The notes under the pieces: generated by a model
The model's database searches: none
The model's input: the letters and a program-made list of their open reading frames with translations, nothing else
Told to the model about the DNA's origin: nothing
DNA from: DATLLJ01 sp965229885
Lineage (GTDB): Bacteria > Acidobacteriota > Vicinamibacteria > Vicinamibacterales > CAVVIG01
Assembly: GCA_965229885.1 (NCBI GenBank)
Contig: CBDDJX010000003.1
Location: forward strand, 992,001 to 1,056,000
Direction: 5' to 3'
Length of the DNA: 64,000 nucleotides
Position numbers and translations under genes: made by a program
In this document: one piece after another, positions 24,533 to 33,614 of the stretch
Layout: the number at the start of each line of letters is the position of its first letter
Position numbering within the stretch: position 1 is the stretch's first letter

Positions 24533-25677
24533 TGTCGACGACATCAACCGACCGACCGGTCGTCCACCACGGCGCGATGTTCGACACCAACGAGATGGTG
24601 ATCAACATGGGTCCCCAGCATCCCAGCACGCACGGCGTGCTGCGCGTGGTGCTGCGCCTCGACGGCGAGACGGTCGTCGACGCCGACGTGGTCATCGGCT
24701 ATCTCCACCGGGGGATTGAGAAACTCAGCGAGAACCGGAACTGGACGCAGATCATCCTGCTGACCGACCGCATGGACTACGTGGCGGCCGCCACGAACAA
24801 CGTCGGCTACTGCGAGACGGTCGAGAAGCTGATGTCGATCGAGGTGCCCCGCAGGGCGCGCTACGTGCGGACGATCCTCTGCGAGCTGCAGCGGATTGCG
24901 AGCCATTGCCTGTGGGTCGGCACGCACGCGATGGACATCGGGGCGATGACGGTGTTCCTGTACGCCTTTCGTGAGCGCGAGCTGATTCTCGATCTGTTCG
25001 AGGAGTTCTGCGGCGCCAGGCTGACGTACAACTCGATGCGGATCGGCGGCCTGCCGCTCGACATTCCGCCAGGCTGGGACAAGAAGGTCCTCGAGTTCTG
25101 CGCGATCATGGCGACCAAGCTGGACGAGTACGAGGAGCTGTTGACGCACAACCGCATCTGGCTGGAGCGGACCAAGGGCATCGGCGTGATCGCCGGTCCC
25201 GAGGCGCTGGCGCTTGGCTTGAGCGGCCCGCCGCTGCGCGGCTCCGGCGTTCCGCGGGATGTCCGCAAGGACGAGCCGTACGCGGCCTACGACGAGATGG
25301 CCTTCGACGTGCCGATTGGGACGACCGGCGATACCTACGACCGGTATCTGGTCCGGATGGAGGAGTTCCGCCAGTCGCTGCGGGTCATCCGCCAGGCGAC
25401 CGAGGGGATCCCGGAAGGACCGATCGTCGGCAAGGTGCCTCGGCTCATCAAGCCGCCGGCCGGCGAAACCTATCATGCGATCGAGTCGCCCAAGGGGGAG
25501 CTCGGCTACTTCATCGTCAGCGACGGCAAATCCACGAATCCGTACCGCTTTCGCGTGCGGCCGCCCTCGTTCTGCAACCTGCAGGGGCTGAAACGGCTGG
25601 CCAAGGGCCATCTGATGGCTGATGTCGTTGCGCTCATCGGGTCGCTCGACGTCGTGATCGGGGAGGTCGATCGATGA
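24532..25677 (+). CDS. nuoD: NADH-quinone oxidoreductase subunit D
   Basis: NuoD forms the quinone-binding pocket at the arm junction. The 381-residue protein has NMGPQHPSTHGVLR (residues about 24-37), the conserved Tyr/His region YLHRGIEKLSENR, DRMDYVAAATNN, and the closing PKGELGYFIVSDGKSTNPYRFRVRPPSFCNL and DVVIGEVDR. Normal length. It starts at the ATG overlapping the nuoC stop and overlaps nuoH by 4 nt. Its partner NuoB, which holds cluster N2, is not encoded in this window. Confidence 0.95.
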   Translation: MSTTSTDRPVVHHGAMFDTNEMVINMGPQHPSTHGVLRVVLRLDGETVVDADVVIGYLHRGIEKLSENRNWTQIILLTDRMDYVAAATNNVGYCETVEKLMSIEVPRRARYVRTILCELQRIASHCLWVGTHAMDIGAMTVFLYAFRERELILDLFEEFCGARLTYNSMRIGGLPLDIPPGWDKKVLEFCAIMATKLDEYEELLTHNRIWLERTKGIGVIAGPEALALGLSGPPLRGSGVPRDVRKDEPYAAYDEMAFDVPIGTTGDTYDRYLVRMEEFRQSLRVIRQATEGIPEGPIVGKVPRLIKPPAGETYHAIESPKGELGYFIVSDGKSTNPYRFRVRPPSFCNLQGLKRLAKGHLMADVVALIGSLDVVIGEVDR

Positions 25678-26696
25678 TCGACAACTTCGTCATCCCCCTG
25701 GTCAAGATTCTGATTGTCCTGAACGGGACGCTCGTCGCGGTCACCTACATGGTGTTGCTCGAGCGCAAGGTGATCGCGTGGGCGCAGTCGCGGTTGGGCC
25801 CCATGCGGGTCGGCCCGTACGGCATCCTGCAGCCGGTGGCCGACGCCCTGAAGCTGATGATCAAGGAGGACATCACGCCGGTCCGTGCGGACAAGTGGGT
25901 GTTTACGGTGGCGCCCATCATTGCGATGGTGCCGGCGCTCATCGTGTACGCCGTCATCCCGTTCGGGCCCGAGGTGAGTCTGTTCGGGCGGCAGGTCACC
26001 TTGTACATCACCGACGTCAACGTGGGGCTGCTCTACGTCGTATCGGTGGCGTCGGTCGGTGTGTACGGCCTCATCCTGGCCGGCTACGCATCCAACAGTA
26101 AGTACCCGCTGCTTGCGAGCCTGCGGGCGTCGGCGCAGTTGATCAGCTATGAGGTCGCCGTCACGCTGACCCTCGTCAGCGTCATCATGGTGGCCGGCTC
26201 GCTCAGCATGGTCAGCATTGTGCGGGCGCAGGAAAGCCAGCACGTATGGTTCGCGTTCATCCAGCCGATCGCGTTCGTCATCTTCTTCATCGGCGGCCTG
26301 GCCGAGACCAACCGATCTCCATTCGACCTGCCGGAAGCGGAGCAGGAGCTCACCGGCGGTTTCCACACGGAGTACAGCGGCATGCGGTTCGCGCTGTTCT
26401 TCCTCGCCGAGTACGCGAACATGATCGTGGTGGCTTCGGTCGCCACCACGCTGTTTTTTGGAGGATGGCTGCGGCCGTTCCCCAACGTGGCGGCGCTCGG
26501 GTTCCTGGATTTCATCCCGAGCTGGATCTGGTTCCTGACCAAGTCGTTCGTCTTCCTCTATATCTTCGTCTGGGTGCGCGCCACGCTGCCGCGGTATCGC
26601 TACGACCAGCTGATGCGGCTCGGATGGAAGGTGCTCATTCCGCTGGCGATCGCCAATCTGATTGGTACTGGGATTGTCAAGGTGTTGTTGGCGTGA
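25674..26696 (+). CDS. nuoH: NADH-quinone oxidoreductase subunit H
   Basis: NuoH is the eight-helix membrane subunit that completes the quinone channel. Characteristic stretches are LERKVIAWAQSRLGPMRVGPYG (about residue 27), PFDLPEAEQELTGGFHTEYSGMRFALFFLAEYANM (about 218-250, with the conserved acidic residues) and WVRATLPRYRYDQLMRLGWK near the end. Length 340 residues is normal. It overlaps nuoD and nuoJ. NuoI, usually next, is missing. Confidence 0.95.
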   Translation: MIDNFVIPLVKILIVLNGTLVAVTYMVLLERKVIAWAQSRLGPMRVGPYGILQPVADALKLMIKEDITPVRADKWVFTVAPIIAMVPALIVYAVIPFGPEVSLFGRQVTLYITDVNVGLLYVVSVASVGVYGLILAGYASNSKYPLLASLRASAQLISYEVAVTLTLVSVIMVAGSLSMVSIVRAQESQHVWFAFIQPIAFVIFFIGGLAETNRSPFDLPEAEQELTGGFHTEYSGMRFALFFLAEYANMIVVASVATTLFFGGWLRPFPNVAALGFLDFIPSWIWFLTKSFVFLYIFVWVRATLPRYRYDQLMRLGWKVLIPLAIANLIGTGIVKVLLA

Positions 26697-27211
26697 TGGG
26701 TCAAGCGATCGCGTTCTACACGTTAGCGGCCTTCATCCTCGGGTTTGCGGTGATGGTCATCAGCACGAAGGACACCGTCCACTCGGTGATGTTTCTCGTG
26801 CTCGACTTCCTGTTTGTGGCTGCGCTGTACGTCCTGCTCGGCGCGCCGTTTCTGGCGGCCATCCAGATTCTGGTCTACGCCGGCGGCATCGTCGTGCTGT
26901 ATCTCTTCGTCGTCATGCTCGTGAACTTGAAGCGGCCGCCCGAGGCGCATCAGGATCCGCACCGCATGACGAAGGTCGGACTGGGGCTTGCGGTGGCCAT
27001 GCTGGCGGAGCTCGGGATGATTGGCGCGCTGAGCTACGGTAGCCCGGGGCCGGCGTCCGTGGCGCCGCTCGCGGCGATCCCCGTGTCGGGGAACACCGAG
27101 GAGATCGGGTGGCTGCTCTATACGAGTTATCTGATCCCGTTCGAAATCGCCTCGATGCTGCTGCTCGTGGCGATGATCGGCGCGATTCTGCTCGCGAAGC
27201 GAGAACTATGA
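26696..27211 (+). CDS. nuoJ: NADH-quinone oxidoreductase subunit J
   Basis: A 171-residue membrane subunit with five hydrophobic helices. The region LGAPFLAAIQILVYAGGIVVLYLFVVMLVNL carries the pi-bulge helix typical of NuoJ. The ATG at 26696 overlaps the nuoH stop by one base; the frame upstream of it is antisense-free but lies inside nuoH and is not used. It overlaps nuoK by 4 nt (ATGA). Confidence 0.92.
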   Translation: MGQAIAFYTLAAFILGFAVMVISTKDTVHSVMFLVLDFLFVAALYVLLGAPFLAAIQILVYAGGIVVLYLFVVMLVNLKRPPEAHQDPHRMTKVGLGLAVAMLAELGMIGALSYGSPGPASVAPLAAIPVSGNTEEIGWLLYTSYLIPFEIASMLLLVAMIGAILLAKREL

Positions 27212-27510
27212 TTACTCCGACCCACTACATGATGCTGTCTGCGGCGCTCTTCATCATCGGCGTCATCGGCGTCATGGTGCGCAGGAACATCATCATCGTC
27301 TTCATGTCGATCGAGCTGATCCTGAACGCGGTCAACATCAACCTCGTGGCGTACTCGTACCAGCTTCAGAATGTGATCGGTCAGGTCTTCGCGATTTTCG
27401 TCATTGCCGTGGCGGCGGCCGAGGCCGCGGTCGGACTCGGGATCATTCTCGCGTTCTACCGCAACAAGGAAACCGTCAACATTGACGAAATGAACGTGAT
27501 GCGGTCGTGA
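27208..27510 (+). CDS. nuoK: NADH-quinone oxidoreductase subunit K
   Basis: A 100-residue, three-helix antiporter-like subunit. The conserved glutamates lie in VFMSIELILNAVNINLVAY and VAAAEAAVGLGIILAFYRNKETVNIDEMN, the hallmark sequence of NuoK. The start is the ATG within the nuoJ stop overlap. One base separates it from the GTG of nuoL. Confidence 0.94.
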   Translation: MITPTHYMMLSAALFIIGVIGVMVRRNIIIVFMSIELILNAVNINLVAYSYQLQNVIGQVFAIFVIAVAAAEAAVGLGIILAFYRNKETVNIDEMNVMRS

Positions 27511-27511
27511 T

Positions 27512-29767
27512 GTGAAATATATCTGGCTCATTCCGCTCCTGCCAGGCATCGGGGCCGCCATCAACGGCCTCATCGGGATCCGTCTGTTCTCGAAAAAAGT
27601 CGCCGGGGTCGTCGCGTGCACGACGATGCTCGCCGCGCTCGGCGTGTCGCTCGTCGCGTTCTGGGAGCTCTGCGCCCTGCCGCCCGAGCTGCGCGCCTTC
27701 GACGTCACCGTGGCGCAGTGGATCCCGTCAATCCCGCTGCAGATGGGCAGCGGCGAGGTCGGCAGGTTCCAGGTGCCGTGGGGCTTCCGGCTCGATCCGC
27801 TGTCCGGCATGATGCTGCTCGTCGTCACCGGCATCGGGACGCTGATTCATGTGTATTCGACGGCGTACATCGCCGACGAGCCGCGCGGCGGCGTCGCCCG
27901 GTTCTTCTGTTACCTAAACCTCTTCTGCTTCTTCATGCTCATCCTCGTCCTGGGCAACAACTTCCTGGTGATGTTCGTCGGCTGGGAGGGCGTGGGTCTC
28001 TGTTCGTACCTGCTCATCGGCTACTGGTACGAGAAGAAGAGCGCGGCGGACGCCGGGAAGAAAGCCTTCATCACGAACCGCATCGGCGATTGGGGCTTCA
28101 TCCTCGGCATCTTTCTGATTTTCTCGACGTTCGGCACGCTCGACTTCCGCGCCGTGCAGAACGCCACGGCGACGATGCCCGTCGAGACCGCCGGGTTCGG
28201 GGTGCTGTCGGTCATCTGCCTGCTGTTGTTCATCGGGGCGATCGGAAAGAGCGCACAAATTCCGCTCTTTATCTGGCTGCCGGACGCGATGGAAGGCCCG
28301 ACGCCCGTGTCGGCCCTGATTCACGCGGCGACGATGGTGACCGCGGGCGTCTACATGCTGGGCCGGAACGCCGTACTCTTCACCCATGCGCCGATGGTGA
28401 TGACGATCGTCGCCATCATCGGCGTGCTGACCGCCCTGATGGCGGCCTCAATCGGCCTGGTGCAGAACGACATCAAGCGCGTGCTGGCGTACTCGACTGT
28501 GTCGCAGCTCGGCTACATGTTCACGGCCATGGGTGTCGGTGCGTTTTCGGCCGGGGTGTTCCACCTGATGACGCACGCTTTCTTCAAAGCGCTGTTGTTC
28601 CTCGGGAGCGGCTCGGTCATCCACGCGATGGGCGGCGAGCAGGACATGCGTCGCATGGGCGGCCTGAAGAAGTACATGCCGGTCACCTTCGCGACGATGT
28701 TCATCGGCACGCTCGCGATCGCGGGTATCCCGCCGCTCTCGGGGTTTTTCAGCAAAGACGAAATCCTCTACAACGCGTTTCTCCACAGCAAAGCGGTCTG
28801 GGTGCTCGCGGTCATCACGGCGATGATGACCGCGTTCTACATGTTCCGTCTCGTGGCGATGACGTTCTTCGGTGCGTATCGCGGCCGGGCGTGGGAGGCC
28901 GCGGATCACCACGCGAGCCACGGGCCGGCTGAGCCGCACGGCGGACACGACGCCGCGCATGACGCGCACGGCGTCCGGGGGGCAGGCGCCCCCGGATTAC
29001 ACGATGCGCATGGACACGGGCCATGGCACGGCCCGCATGAATCGCCGTCGGCAATGACTGTTCCGCTGATGGCGCTGGCCATCGGGGCGATTGTGGTGGG
29101 ATTTGTCGGGATCCCCGGCGCGCTCGGCGGCGGCAACACCATCAAGCATTTCCTCGAGCCGAGTTTCACGGCGGCGAGCGAGTCAGGTGTCGCGCAGGAC
29201 TTCAGTCCTGCAACGGAAGGCGCCGAGCAGGCCGGACGACAGTCCGGCGCCACAACAGAAGGAGCAGCCGGCGCGGTCGCAGAAGCCGAGCACGAGGCGT
29301 CGCATGGGGTCGAGCTCGGCTTGATGGGCTTTTCCGTCTTGATCGCGGCGATCGGGATCGGGTTGGCGTGGAAGTTCTATATCACGAGCCCCGAAACATC
29401 CGAGCGGCTGGCCGAGCGGTTTGCGGGCGCGCACCGGGTGCTGTCCCACAAGTACTACGTCGACGAGCTGTACCACGCCACGGTGATCGCGTCGACGTGG
29501 ACATCCGCACGCGCCTTGTGGGCGGTCGATCGGAACGTCGTCGACGGCGCGGTGAACGGAACGGGCCGGCTGACCCTCATCAGCTCGTGGTTGTCGGGCC
29601 TCACCGATAGGAAGGTGGTCGACGGACTCGTGAATCTTGTCGGGCGGATGGTGCAGGAAGGCAGCCTGGTGTCCCGCCGCCTGCAGACCGGACTGGTGCA
29701 GAACTACGCGCTGTTGATGCTCTTCGGCGTCTTCGCATTCGTGAGTATGTATCTGTTTATGCGATGA
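27512..29767 (+). CDS. nuoL: NADH-quinone oxidoreductase subunit L, with two repeat insertions
   Basis: NuoL is the distal antiporter-like proton-pumping subunit with the long lateral helix. The GTG at 27512 gives 751 residues, longer than the usual 610-670. The core is normal: GWEGVGLCSYLLIGYWY (about 150), AIGKSAQIPLFIWLPDAMEGPTPVSALIHAATMVTAGVY (about 245-285) and SQLGYMFTAMGVG. The extra length lies in two hydrophilic loops at about residues 460-515 (a His/Gly-rich stretch) and 553-600. Both contain palindromic repeats read in frame. The C-terminal KVVDGLVN..VQ.GSLVSRRLQTGLVQNYALLML is intact, so the protein is probably functional. Confidence 0.93.
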   Translation: MKYIWLIPLLPGIGAAINGLIGIRLFSKKVAGVVACTTMLAALGVSLVAFWELCALPPELRAFDVTVAQWIPSIPLQMGSGEVGRFQVPWGFRLDPLSGMMLLVVTGIGTLIHVYSTAYIADEPRGGVARFFCYLNLFCFFMLILVLGNNFLVMFVGWEGVGLCSYLLIGYWYEKKSAADAGKKAFITNRIGDWGFILGIFLIFSTFGTLDFRAVQNATATMPVETAGFGVLSVICLLLFIGAIGKSAQIPLFIWLPDAMEGPTPVSALIHAATMVTAGVYMLGRNAVLFTHAPMVMTIVAIIGVLTALMAASIGLVQNDIKRVLAYSTVSQLGYMFTAMGVGAFSAGVFHLMTHAFFKALLFLGSGSVIHAMGGEQDMRRMGGLKKYMPVTFATMFIGTLAIAGIPPLSGFFSKDEILYNAFLHSKAVWVLAVITAMMTAFYMFRLVAMTFFGAYRGRAWEAADHHASHGPAEPHGGHDAAHDAHGVRGAGAPGLHDAHGHGPWHGPHESPSAMTVPLMALAIGAIVVGFVGIPGALGGGNTIKHFLEPSFTAASESGVAQDFSPATEGAEQAGRQSGATTEGAAGAVAEAEHEASHGVELGLMGFSVLIAAIGIGLAWKFYITSPETSERLAERFAGAHRVLSHKYYVDELYHATVIASTWTSARALWAVDRNVVDGAVNGTGRLTLISSWLSGLTDRKVVDGLVNLVGRMVQEGSLVSRRLQTGLVQNYALLMLFGVFAFVSMYLFMR
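28974..28996 (+). repeat. G-C palindrome inserted in frame in nuoL
   Basis: Arms tccggggg (28974-28981) and cccccgga (28989-28996) with a 7-nt loop. The flanking 'ggattacacg' resembles 'cgataacacg' beside a related palindrome at 33569-33587, suggesting one mobile family. It adds Gly/Ala/Pro residues (about 488-495) to a His-rich loop of NuoL. Confidence 0.6.
29191..29255 (+). repeat. Two-hairpin element inserted in frame in nuoL
   Basis: Hairpin one is gcaggact/agtcctgc (29194-29201, 29204-29211) and hairpin two is gccggac/gtccggc (29231-29237, 29242-29248), followed by 'gccacaac'. They are forward and reversed copies of one unit, also found in the CysG-like gene and upstream of truA. The element encodes about residues 560-582 of NuoL (VAQDFSPAT...). 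Confidence 0.75.
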
Positions 29768-29801
29768 GCCTTAAGGATTTGAGAATTCACGACTTCCACT
29801 T

Positions 29802-31358
29802 ATGAATCATTACCTTTCGCTGATTCTGTTTGTTCCGCTCGCCGGAGCACTGCTGCTGCTGCTGGTGCCAAAGCAGAGTGAGAACGCCATCCGATGGATC
29901 GCGAACGTCGTCGCGTTCATCGGCTTCGCGATCTCGATTCCGTTATGGTTCTGGTACGACCCGCAGAACGCCGACTTCCAGTTCATCGATCGGGCGCCGT
30001 GGATTCCCTCGATCGGCGCCGAGTACTTTCTCGGCGTGGACGGGCTGAGCACGCTGCTGATCCTGCTGGCGACGATGATGGGCTTTATTGCGGTCCTTTC
30101 GTCGTGGTCGGCGATCACCGAGCGGGTGAAGGAGTACTACATCTTCCTGCTGGTGCTGCAGACCGGCATGATCGGCGCGTTCATGTCGCTCGATTTTCTG
30201 CTCTTCTTCCTGTTCTGGGAGGTCATGCTGGTTCCGATGTACTTCCTGATCGGAATCTGGGGCAGCGCGAACCGGCTGTACTCGGCGATCAAGTTCTTCC
30301 TGTTCACCCTGGTCGGCAGCGTCATCATGCTCCTGGGTATCCTGGCGCTGTACTTCTACAGTCACAGCGTGACCGGCGTGTACTCGTTCGACGTCACCGA
30401 GTTCCACAAGCTGACGCTGCCCTACGACCTGCAGTGGTGGATCTTCCTGGCCTTCTTCCTCGGCTTCGCGGTCAAGGTGCCGATGTTCCCGTTCCACACC
30501 TGGCTGCCGGACGCCCACACCGACGCGCCCACCGCGGGCTCGGTGATTCTGGCGGCCGTCATGCTGAAGATGGGCACGTACGGGTTCCTCCGTTTCAGCC
30601 TGCCGATTCTGCCCGAGGCGACGCGGGCCTACGTGCCGTTCATCGTCGTCCTCTGCATCATTGGCATCGTGTACGGAGCGCTGGTCGCCCTGGCCCAGAA
30701 GGATTGGAAGCGCCTGGTCGCGTATTCGTCAGTGAGCCACATGGGCATGGTGATGCTGGGCATGTTCGCGCTGAATCCGGTGGGCATTGCGGGCAGCATC
30801 ATCCAGCAGCTCAATCACGGCATCTCGACCGGCGCCCTCTTCCTGCTCGTCGGCATCATGTACGAGCGGCGGCACACCCGCGAGATTTCCGAATACGGCG
30901 GCTTGTCCAAGGTGATGCCGGTCTACGCGGCGGTCTTTCTGATCATGACCATGTCATCGATCGGGCTCCCGACGCTCAACGGGTTCATCGGCGAGCTGCT
31001 GATCCTGCAGGGGGTGTTCGTGACGACTCACCCGTTCCTGGGCGGCGGCAAAGTCTGGGCAGCGTTTGCCGCGAGCGGGATCGTGCTGGGCGCCGCATAC
31101 ATGCTGAACCTGTACCAGCGCACCATGTTCGGCAAGGTCGAGAACCCGAAGAACGAACGGCTTCCCGATTTGACCCATCGTGAATTTGCGACCTTCGCGC
31201 CGCTCCTGATTCTCGCCGTCTGGATGGGCCTCTATCCGGCGCCGTTCCTGCGCCGGCTCGACACGTCGGTGCAGCACATCATCGCCCGCGTGAGCCCGCA
31301 GTACACGCAAAACGCGGCCGCTGCGGCGCCGGTTCCCGGAGGACCCGGGGGACGCTGA
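29802..31358 (+). CDS. nuoM: NADH-quinone oxidoreductase subunit M
   Basis: A 518-residue, 14-helix antiporter-like proton-pumping subunit. It shows FFLFWEVMLVPMYFLIGIWG (key Glu about residue 140), FFLGFAVKVPMFPFHTWLPDAHTDAPTAGSVILAAVMLKMGTYGFLR (Lys and His pattern, about 220-265) and YSSVSHMGMVMLG..QQLNHGISTGALFLLVG. The 34-nt gap from nuoL contains a GAGGAT-type repeat (29768-29785). It overlaps nuoN by one base. Confidence 0.95.
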   Translation: MNHYLSLILFVPLAGALLLLLVPKQSENAIRWIANVVAFIGFAISIPLWFWYDPQNADFQFIDRAPWIPSIGAEYFLGVDGLSTLLILLATMMGFIAVLSSWSAITERVKEYYIFLLVLQTGMIGAFMSLDFLLFFLFWEVMLVPMYFLIGIWGSANRLYSAIKFFLFTLVGSVIMLLGILALYFYSHSVTGVYSFDVTEFHKLTLPYDLQWWIFLAFFLGFAVKVPMFPFHTWLPDAHTDAPTAGSVILAAVMLKMGTYGFLRFSLPILPEATRAYVPFIVVLCIIGIVYGALVALAQKDWKRLVAYSSVSHMGMVMLGMFALNPVGIAGSIIQQLNHGISTGALFLLVGIMYERRHTREISEYGGLSKVMPVYAAVFLIMTMSSIGLPTLNGFIGELLILQGVFVTTHPFLGGGKVWAAFAASGIVLGAAYMLNLYQRTMFGKVENPKNERLPDLTHREFATFAPLLILAVWMGLYPAPFLRRLDTSVQHIIARVSPQYTQNAAAAAPVPGGPGGR

Positions 31359-32839
31359 TGCCGCCAGGAATTTCAGCGAGCGACTTCTACTACATCCTGC
31401 CGGAGATCGTCATCACGGCCGGCGCGCTCCTCGTGTTGATCGTGGACGTCGCGCTGTCGCGGCCAGGTAAGACAACGCCCCGCTCCGTGCTCGCGTGGCT
31501 CACGATGGGTGTTATCGTCGCGACGCTGGCCTCGCTGATGCTCTTCATCGACACCCACGAGGTCGTGCAAGGGCTGATTGCGGTCGATCGGTTCGCGCTG
31601 TTCTTCAAGATCGTCTTCCTGATTTCCGCCGCCATCACCGTGCTGATGTCGATCCGGTATCTCGAGGTCGAGGGCGCCCCGGCGGGCGAGTATTTCTTCC
31701 TCATCCTCTGCGCGACGCTCGGCATGATGGTCATGGCCGGCGGGATCGATCTCATCACGATCTTCATCGGCCTGGAGACGATGGCGATCGCGTTCTACAT
31801 TCTGGCCGGCTTCATCAAACCGAACCAGCGATCGAATGAAGCCGCGGTCAAATATTTTCTGCTCGGCGCCTTTTCTCTCGGCATCCTCCTGTACGGCATG
31901 TCGATCATGTACGGGCTCTCCGGGACCACGGCGCTGCGCGTCATGGCGCCGATCTTCATCGGCCAGGAGCGCGATCCCCGGCTCGTGCTCGCCGTCATCC
32001 TGGTCGTCGCGGGCGTTGGATTCAAGATTGCGGCCGTGCCGTTCCACATGTGGGCGCCGGACGTCTACGAGGGGGCGCCGACCCCCATTACGGCGTTCCT
32101 GTCCGTCGGCTCGAAAGCGGCGTCGTTTGCGATGCTGCTGCGAATCTTTCTGGAAGGGCTGCCGTCGAGCAGCCCGGACTGGAAGCTGCTGTTCGCCGTG
32201 CTCTCCGTGGTGACCATGACCGTTGGAAACCTCGCAGCGCTGACCCAGACGAACATCAAGCGCATGCTCGCGTACTCGTCGATTGCGCATGCCGGTTACC
32301 TGCTGATGGGCGTGGTGGCCGGCACGTCGCGAGGCGTGACGGCCATGCTGATCTACCTCTTCGTGTACTCGTTCATGCAGCTCGGCGCCTTCACGGTCGT
32401 CGTGCTGCTTCGCCGGCACGACGTCGTCGGTGACGAGCTGAAGGACTTCAGCGGCCTCAACTTCCGCAGTCCATTCGCCGCGTTCGCGATGCTGCTGTTC
32501 ATGCTGTCGCTCGGCGGCATTCCTCCGACCGCTGGCTTCATGGGCAAGTTCTGGCTCTTCAGCGCCGCCATCGACTCCGGCTATGTCTGGCTGGCGGTCG
32601 TCGCCGTGCTGAACAGCGCGATCTCGCTCTATTACTACATTCGCCTGGTCGTCTTCATGTATTTCAAGCAGGAGACGATGGGCTCGGAGCCCGTCGCCGG
32701 TCCCTCGCTCACCTTCGCGCTCGTGGTCGCCGTCGCGGTGACGATTGTCCTTGGCATCTACCCGCGCCTGCTGTTCGAAGCGGCCGAGGCCTCGGCCCGC
32801 ACGCTCGGCGTCGCCGGGTCGCTCACCGCGCTGCGTTAG
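31358..32839 (+). CDS. nuoN: NADH-quinone oxidoreductase subunit N
   Basis: The third antiporter-like subunit, 493 residues. Signature parts are IFIGLETMAIAFYILAGFIKPNQRSNEAAVKYFLLGAFS (about 130-168), FKIAAVPFHMWAPDVYEGAPTPITAFLSVGSKAASFAML (about 220-258), and MLAYSSIAHAGYLLMGVVAG. It is the last nuo gene here. A 57-nt repeat-filled gap separates it from the ATP synthase genes. Confidence 0.95.
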   Translation: MPPGISASDFYYILPEIVITAGALLVLIVDVALSRPGKTTPRSVLAWLTMGVIVATLASLMLFIDTHEVVQGLIAVDRFALFFKIVFLISAAITVLMSIRYLEVEGAPAGEYFFLILCATLGMMVMAGGIDLITIFIGLETMAIAFYILAGFIKPNQRSNEAAVKYFLLGAFSLGILLYGMSIMYGLSGTTALRVMAPIFIGQERDPRLVLAVILVVAGVGFKIAAVPFHMWAPDVYEGAPTPITAFLSVGSKAASFAMLLRIFLEGLPSSSPDWKLLFAVLSVVTMTVGNLAALTQTNIKRMLAYSSIAHAGYLLMGVVAGTSRGVTAMLIYLFVYSFMQLGAFTVVVLLRRHDVVGDELKDFSGLNFRSPFAAFAMLLFMLSLGGIPPTAGFMGKFWLFSAAIDSGYVWLAVVAVLNSAISLYYYIRLVVFMYFKQETMGSEPVAGPSLTFALVVAVAVTIVLGIYPRLLFEAAEASARTLGVAGSLTALR

Positions 32840-32851
32840 GTTAAGAGCTCG

Positions 32852-32885
32852 GTTCTTCTTCGTGTCTTCGCGTTTTCGTGGTTGC
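32852..32885 (+). repeat. Dispersed 'ttcgtgtcttcg' repeat between nuoN and atpZ
   Basis: The run 'cttcttcgtgtcttcgcg' plus 'ttttcgtggttgc' is a further copy of the AAGGACAC/CGAAGACAC family seen at 7739, 9813 and 15650. It fills the gap between two operon blocks. No promoter is obvious in it. Confidence 0.5.
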
Positions 32886-32896
32886 ATTGGTCTTGA

Positions 32897-33163
32897 ATGG
32901 AGTCCAGGAAGTCCGACGCGAACATGATGCGGACGGCATGGGAGCTGAGCGCCAGTCTCATGTCCTTCATCGTCGCGATCGGGATCGGCTACTGGCTCGG
33001 AGGCCTGCTCGACGCGTGGCTGGGGACGTCGCCCTGGCTCAAGGCGATCTTTCTCGGCTTCGGGTTCGTCGCGGGCGTGCTGAACGTGTACCGGACGGTG
33101 TCACGCGCCGTGCGGCCTCCCTCTGCTGGTCCGGCTCTCGATGACGTCAATAACTATCGATAA
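32897..33163 (+). CDS. atpZ: AtpZ/AtpI family F-ATPase assembly protein
   Basis: An 88-residue protein with two membrane helices (GIGIGYWLGGLLDAWLG and KAIFLGFGFVAGVLNVYRTV) and an N-terminal WELSASLMSF stretch, the pattern of AtpZ/AtpI proteins encoded at the head of ATP synthase operons and thought to aid c-ring assembly or magnesium uptake. The start ATG at 32897 follows the repeat. It is followed 11 nt later by a second small membrane gene and then atpB. Confidence 0.8.
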   Translation: MESRKSDANMMRTAWELSASLMSFIVAIGIGYWLGGLLDAWLGTSPWLKAIFLGFGFVAGVLNVYRTVSRAVRPPSAGPALDDVNNYR

Positions 33164-33174
33164 ACGGGAACATC

Positions 33175-33591
33175 GTGGCCGAGAGTGATCCGGCCCTGCG
33201 GCGCCTTGAGCGCCACAGCGTGATGGCGTGTGCGGTGCTGGCCGTGGCGGCCGGGATTGTGACGCGCCGCGTGGAGGCGCCGCTCGGTGTCCTCTGCGGC
33301 GGCGGGCTGGTCGCCATTTCCTACCGCGGCATCAAAGCCGGCATCACGGTGCTGGCTGTCGCCGGCGCAGGCGGCACCCGAAAAGTCGCGGTCGGGCTGG
33401 TGAAGTCTTTCACAAGGTACGGTATACTCGCCGTCGCCGCATACGTGATGATGGCGCGCCTGCGGCTGCCGCCGGTGGCCGTTTTTGCGGGCGCATCCTC
33501 GCTCGTGATCGCGGCGATGGTCGAAGCGTTCGGTGTATTGTCCCAGCCGGGCGGCAGGTCCCCTCGAGCCGGGGGGAGGGGCCCCCGATAA
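33175..33591 (+). CDS. ATP synthase subunit I-like membrane protein
   Basis: A 138-residue protein with four hydrophobic segments (about 17-33, 39-60, 78-92 and 98-118) in the layout of AtpI-type proteins encoded just before atpB. No catalytic motif is visible. Its last 18 or so residues (QPGGRSPRAGGRGPR) are encoded by a G-C palindrome related to the one in nuoL, so the C-terminus is repeat-derived. Start GTG at 33175. Confidence 0.6.
   Translation: MAESDPALRRLERHSVMACAVLAVAAGIVTRRVEAPLGVLCGGGLVAISYRGIKAGITVLAVAGAGGTRKVAVGLVKSFTRYGILAVAAYVMMARLRLPPVAVFAGASSLVIAAMVEAFGVLSQPGGRSPRAGGRGPR
33569..33587 (+). repeat. G-C palindrome at the end of the atpI-like gene
   Basis: 'ccgggggg' and 'gcccccg' form an inverted repeat followed by 'ataacacg'. 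It resembles the element at 28974-28996 in nuoL. It lies inside the coding frame and ends just before the stop codon. Confidence 0.5.
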
Positions 33592-33614
33592 CACGCGTTC
33601 ATAAACGTTAATCG

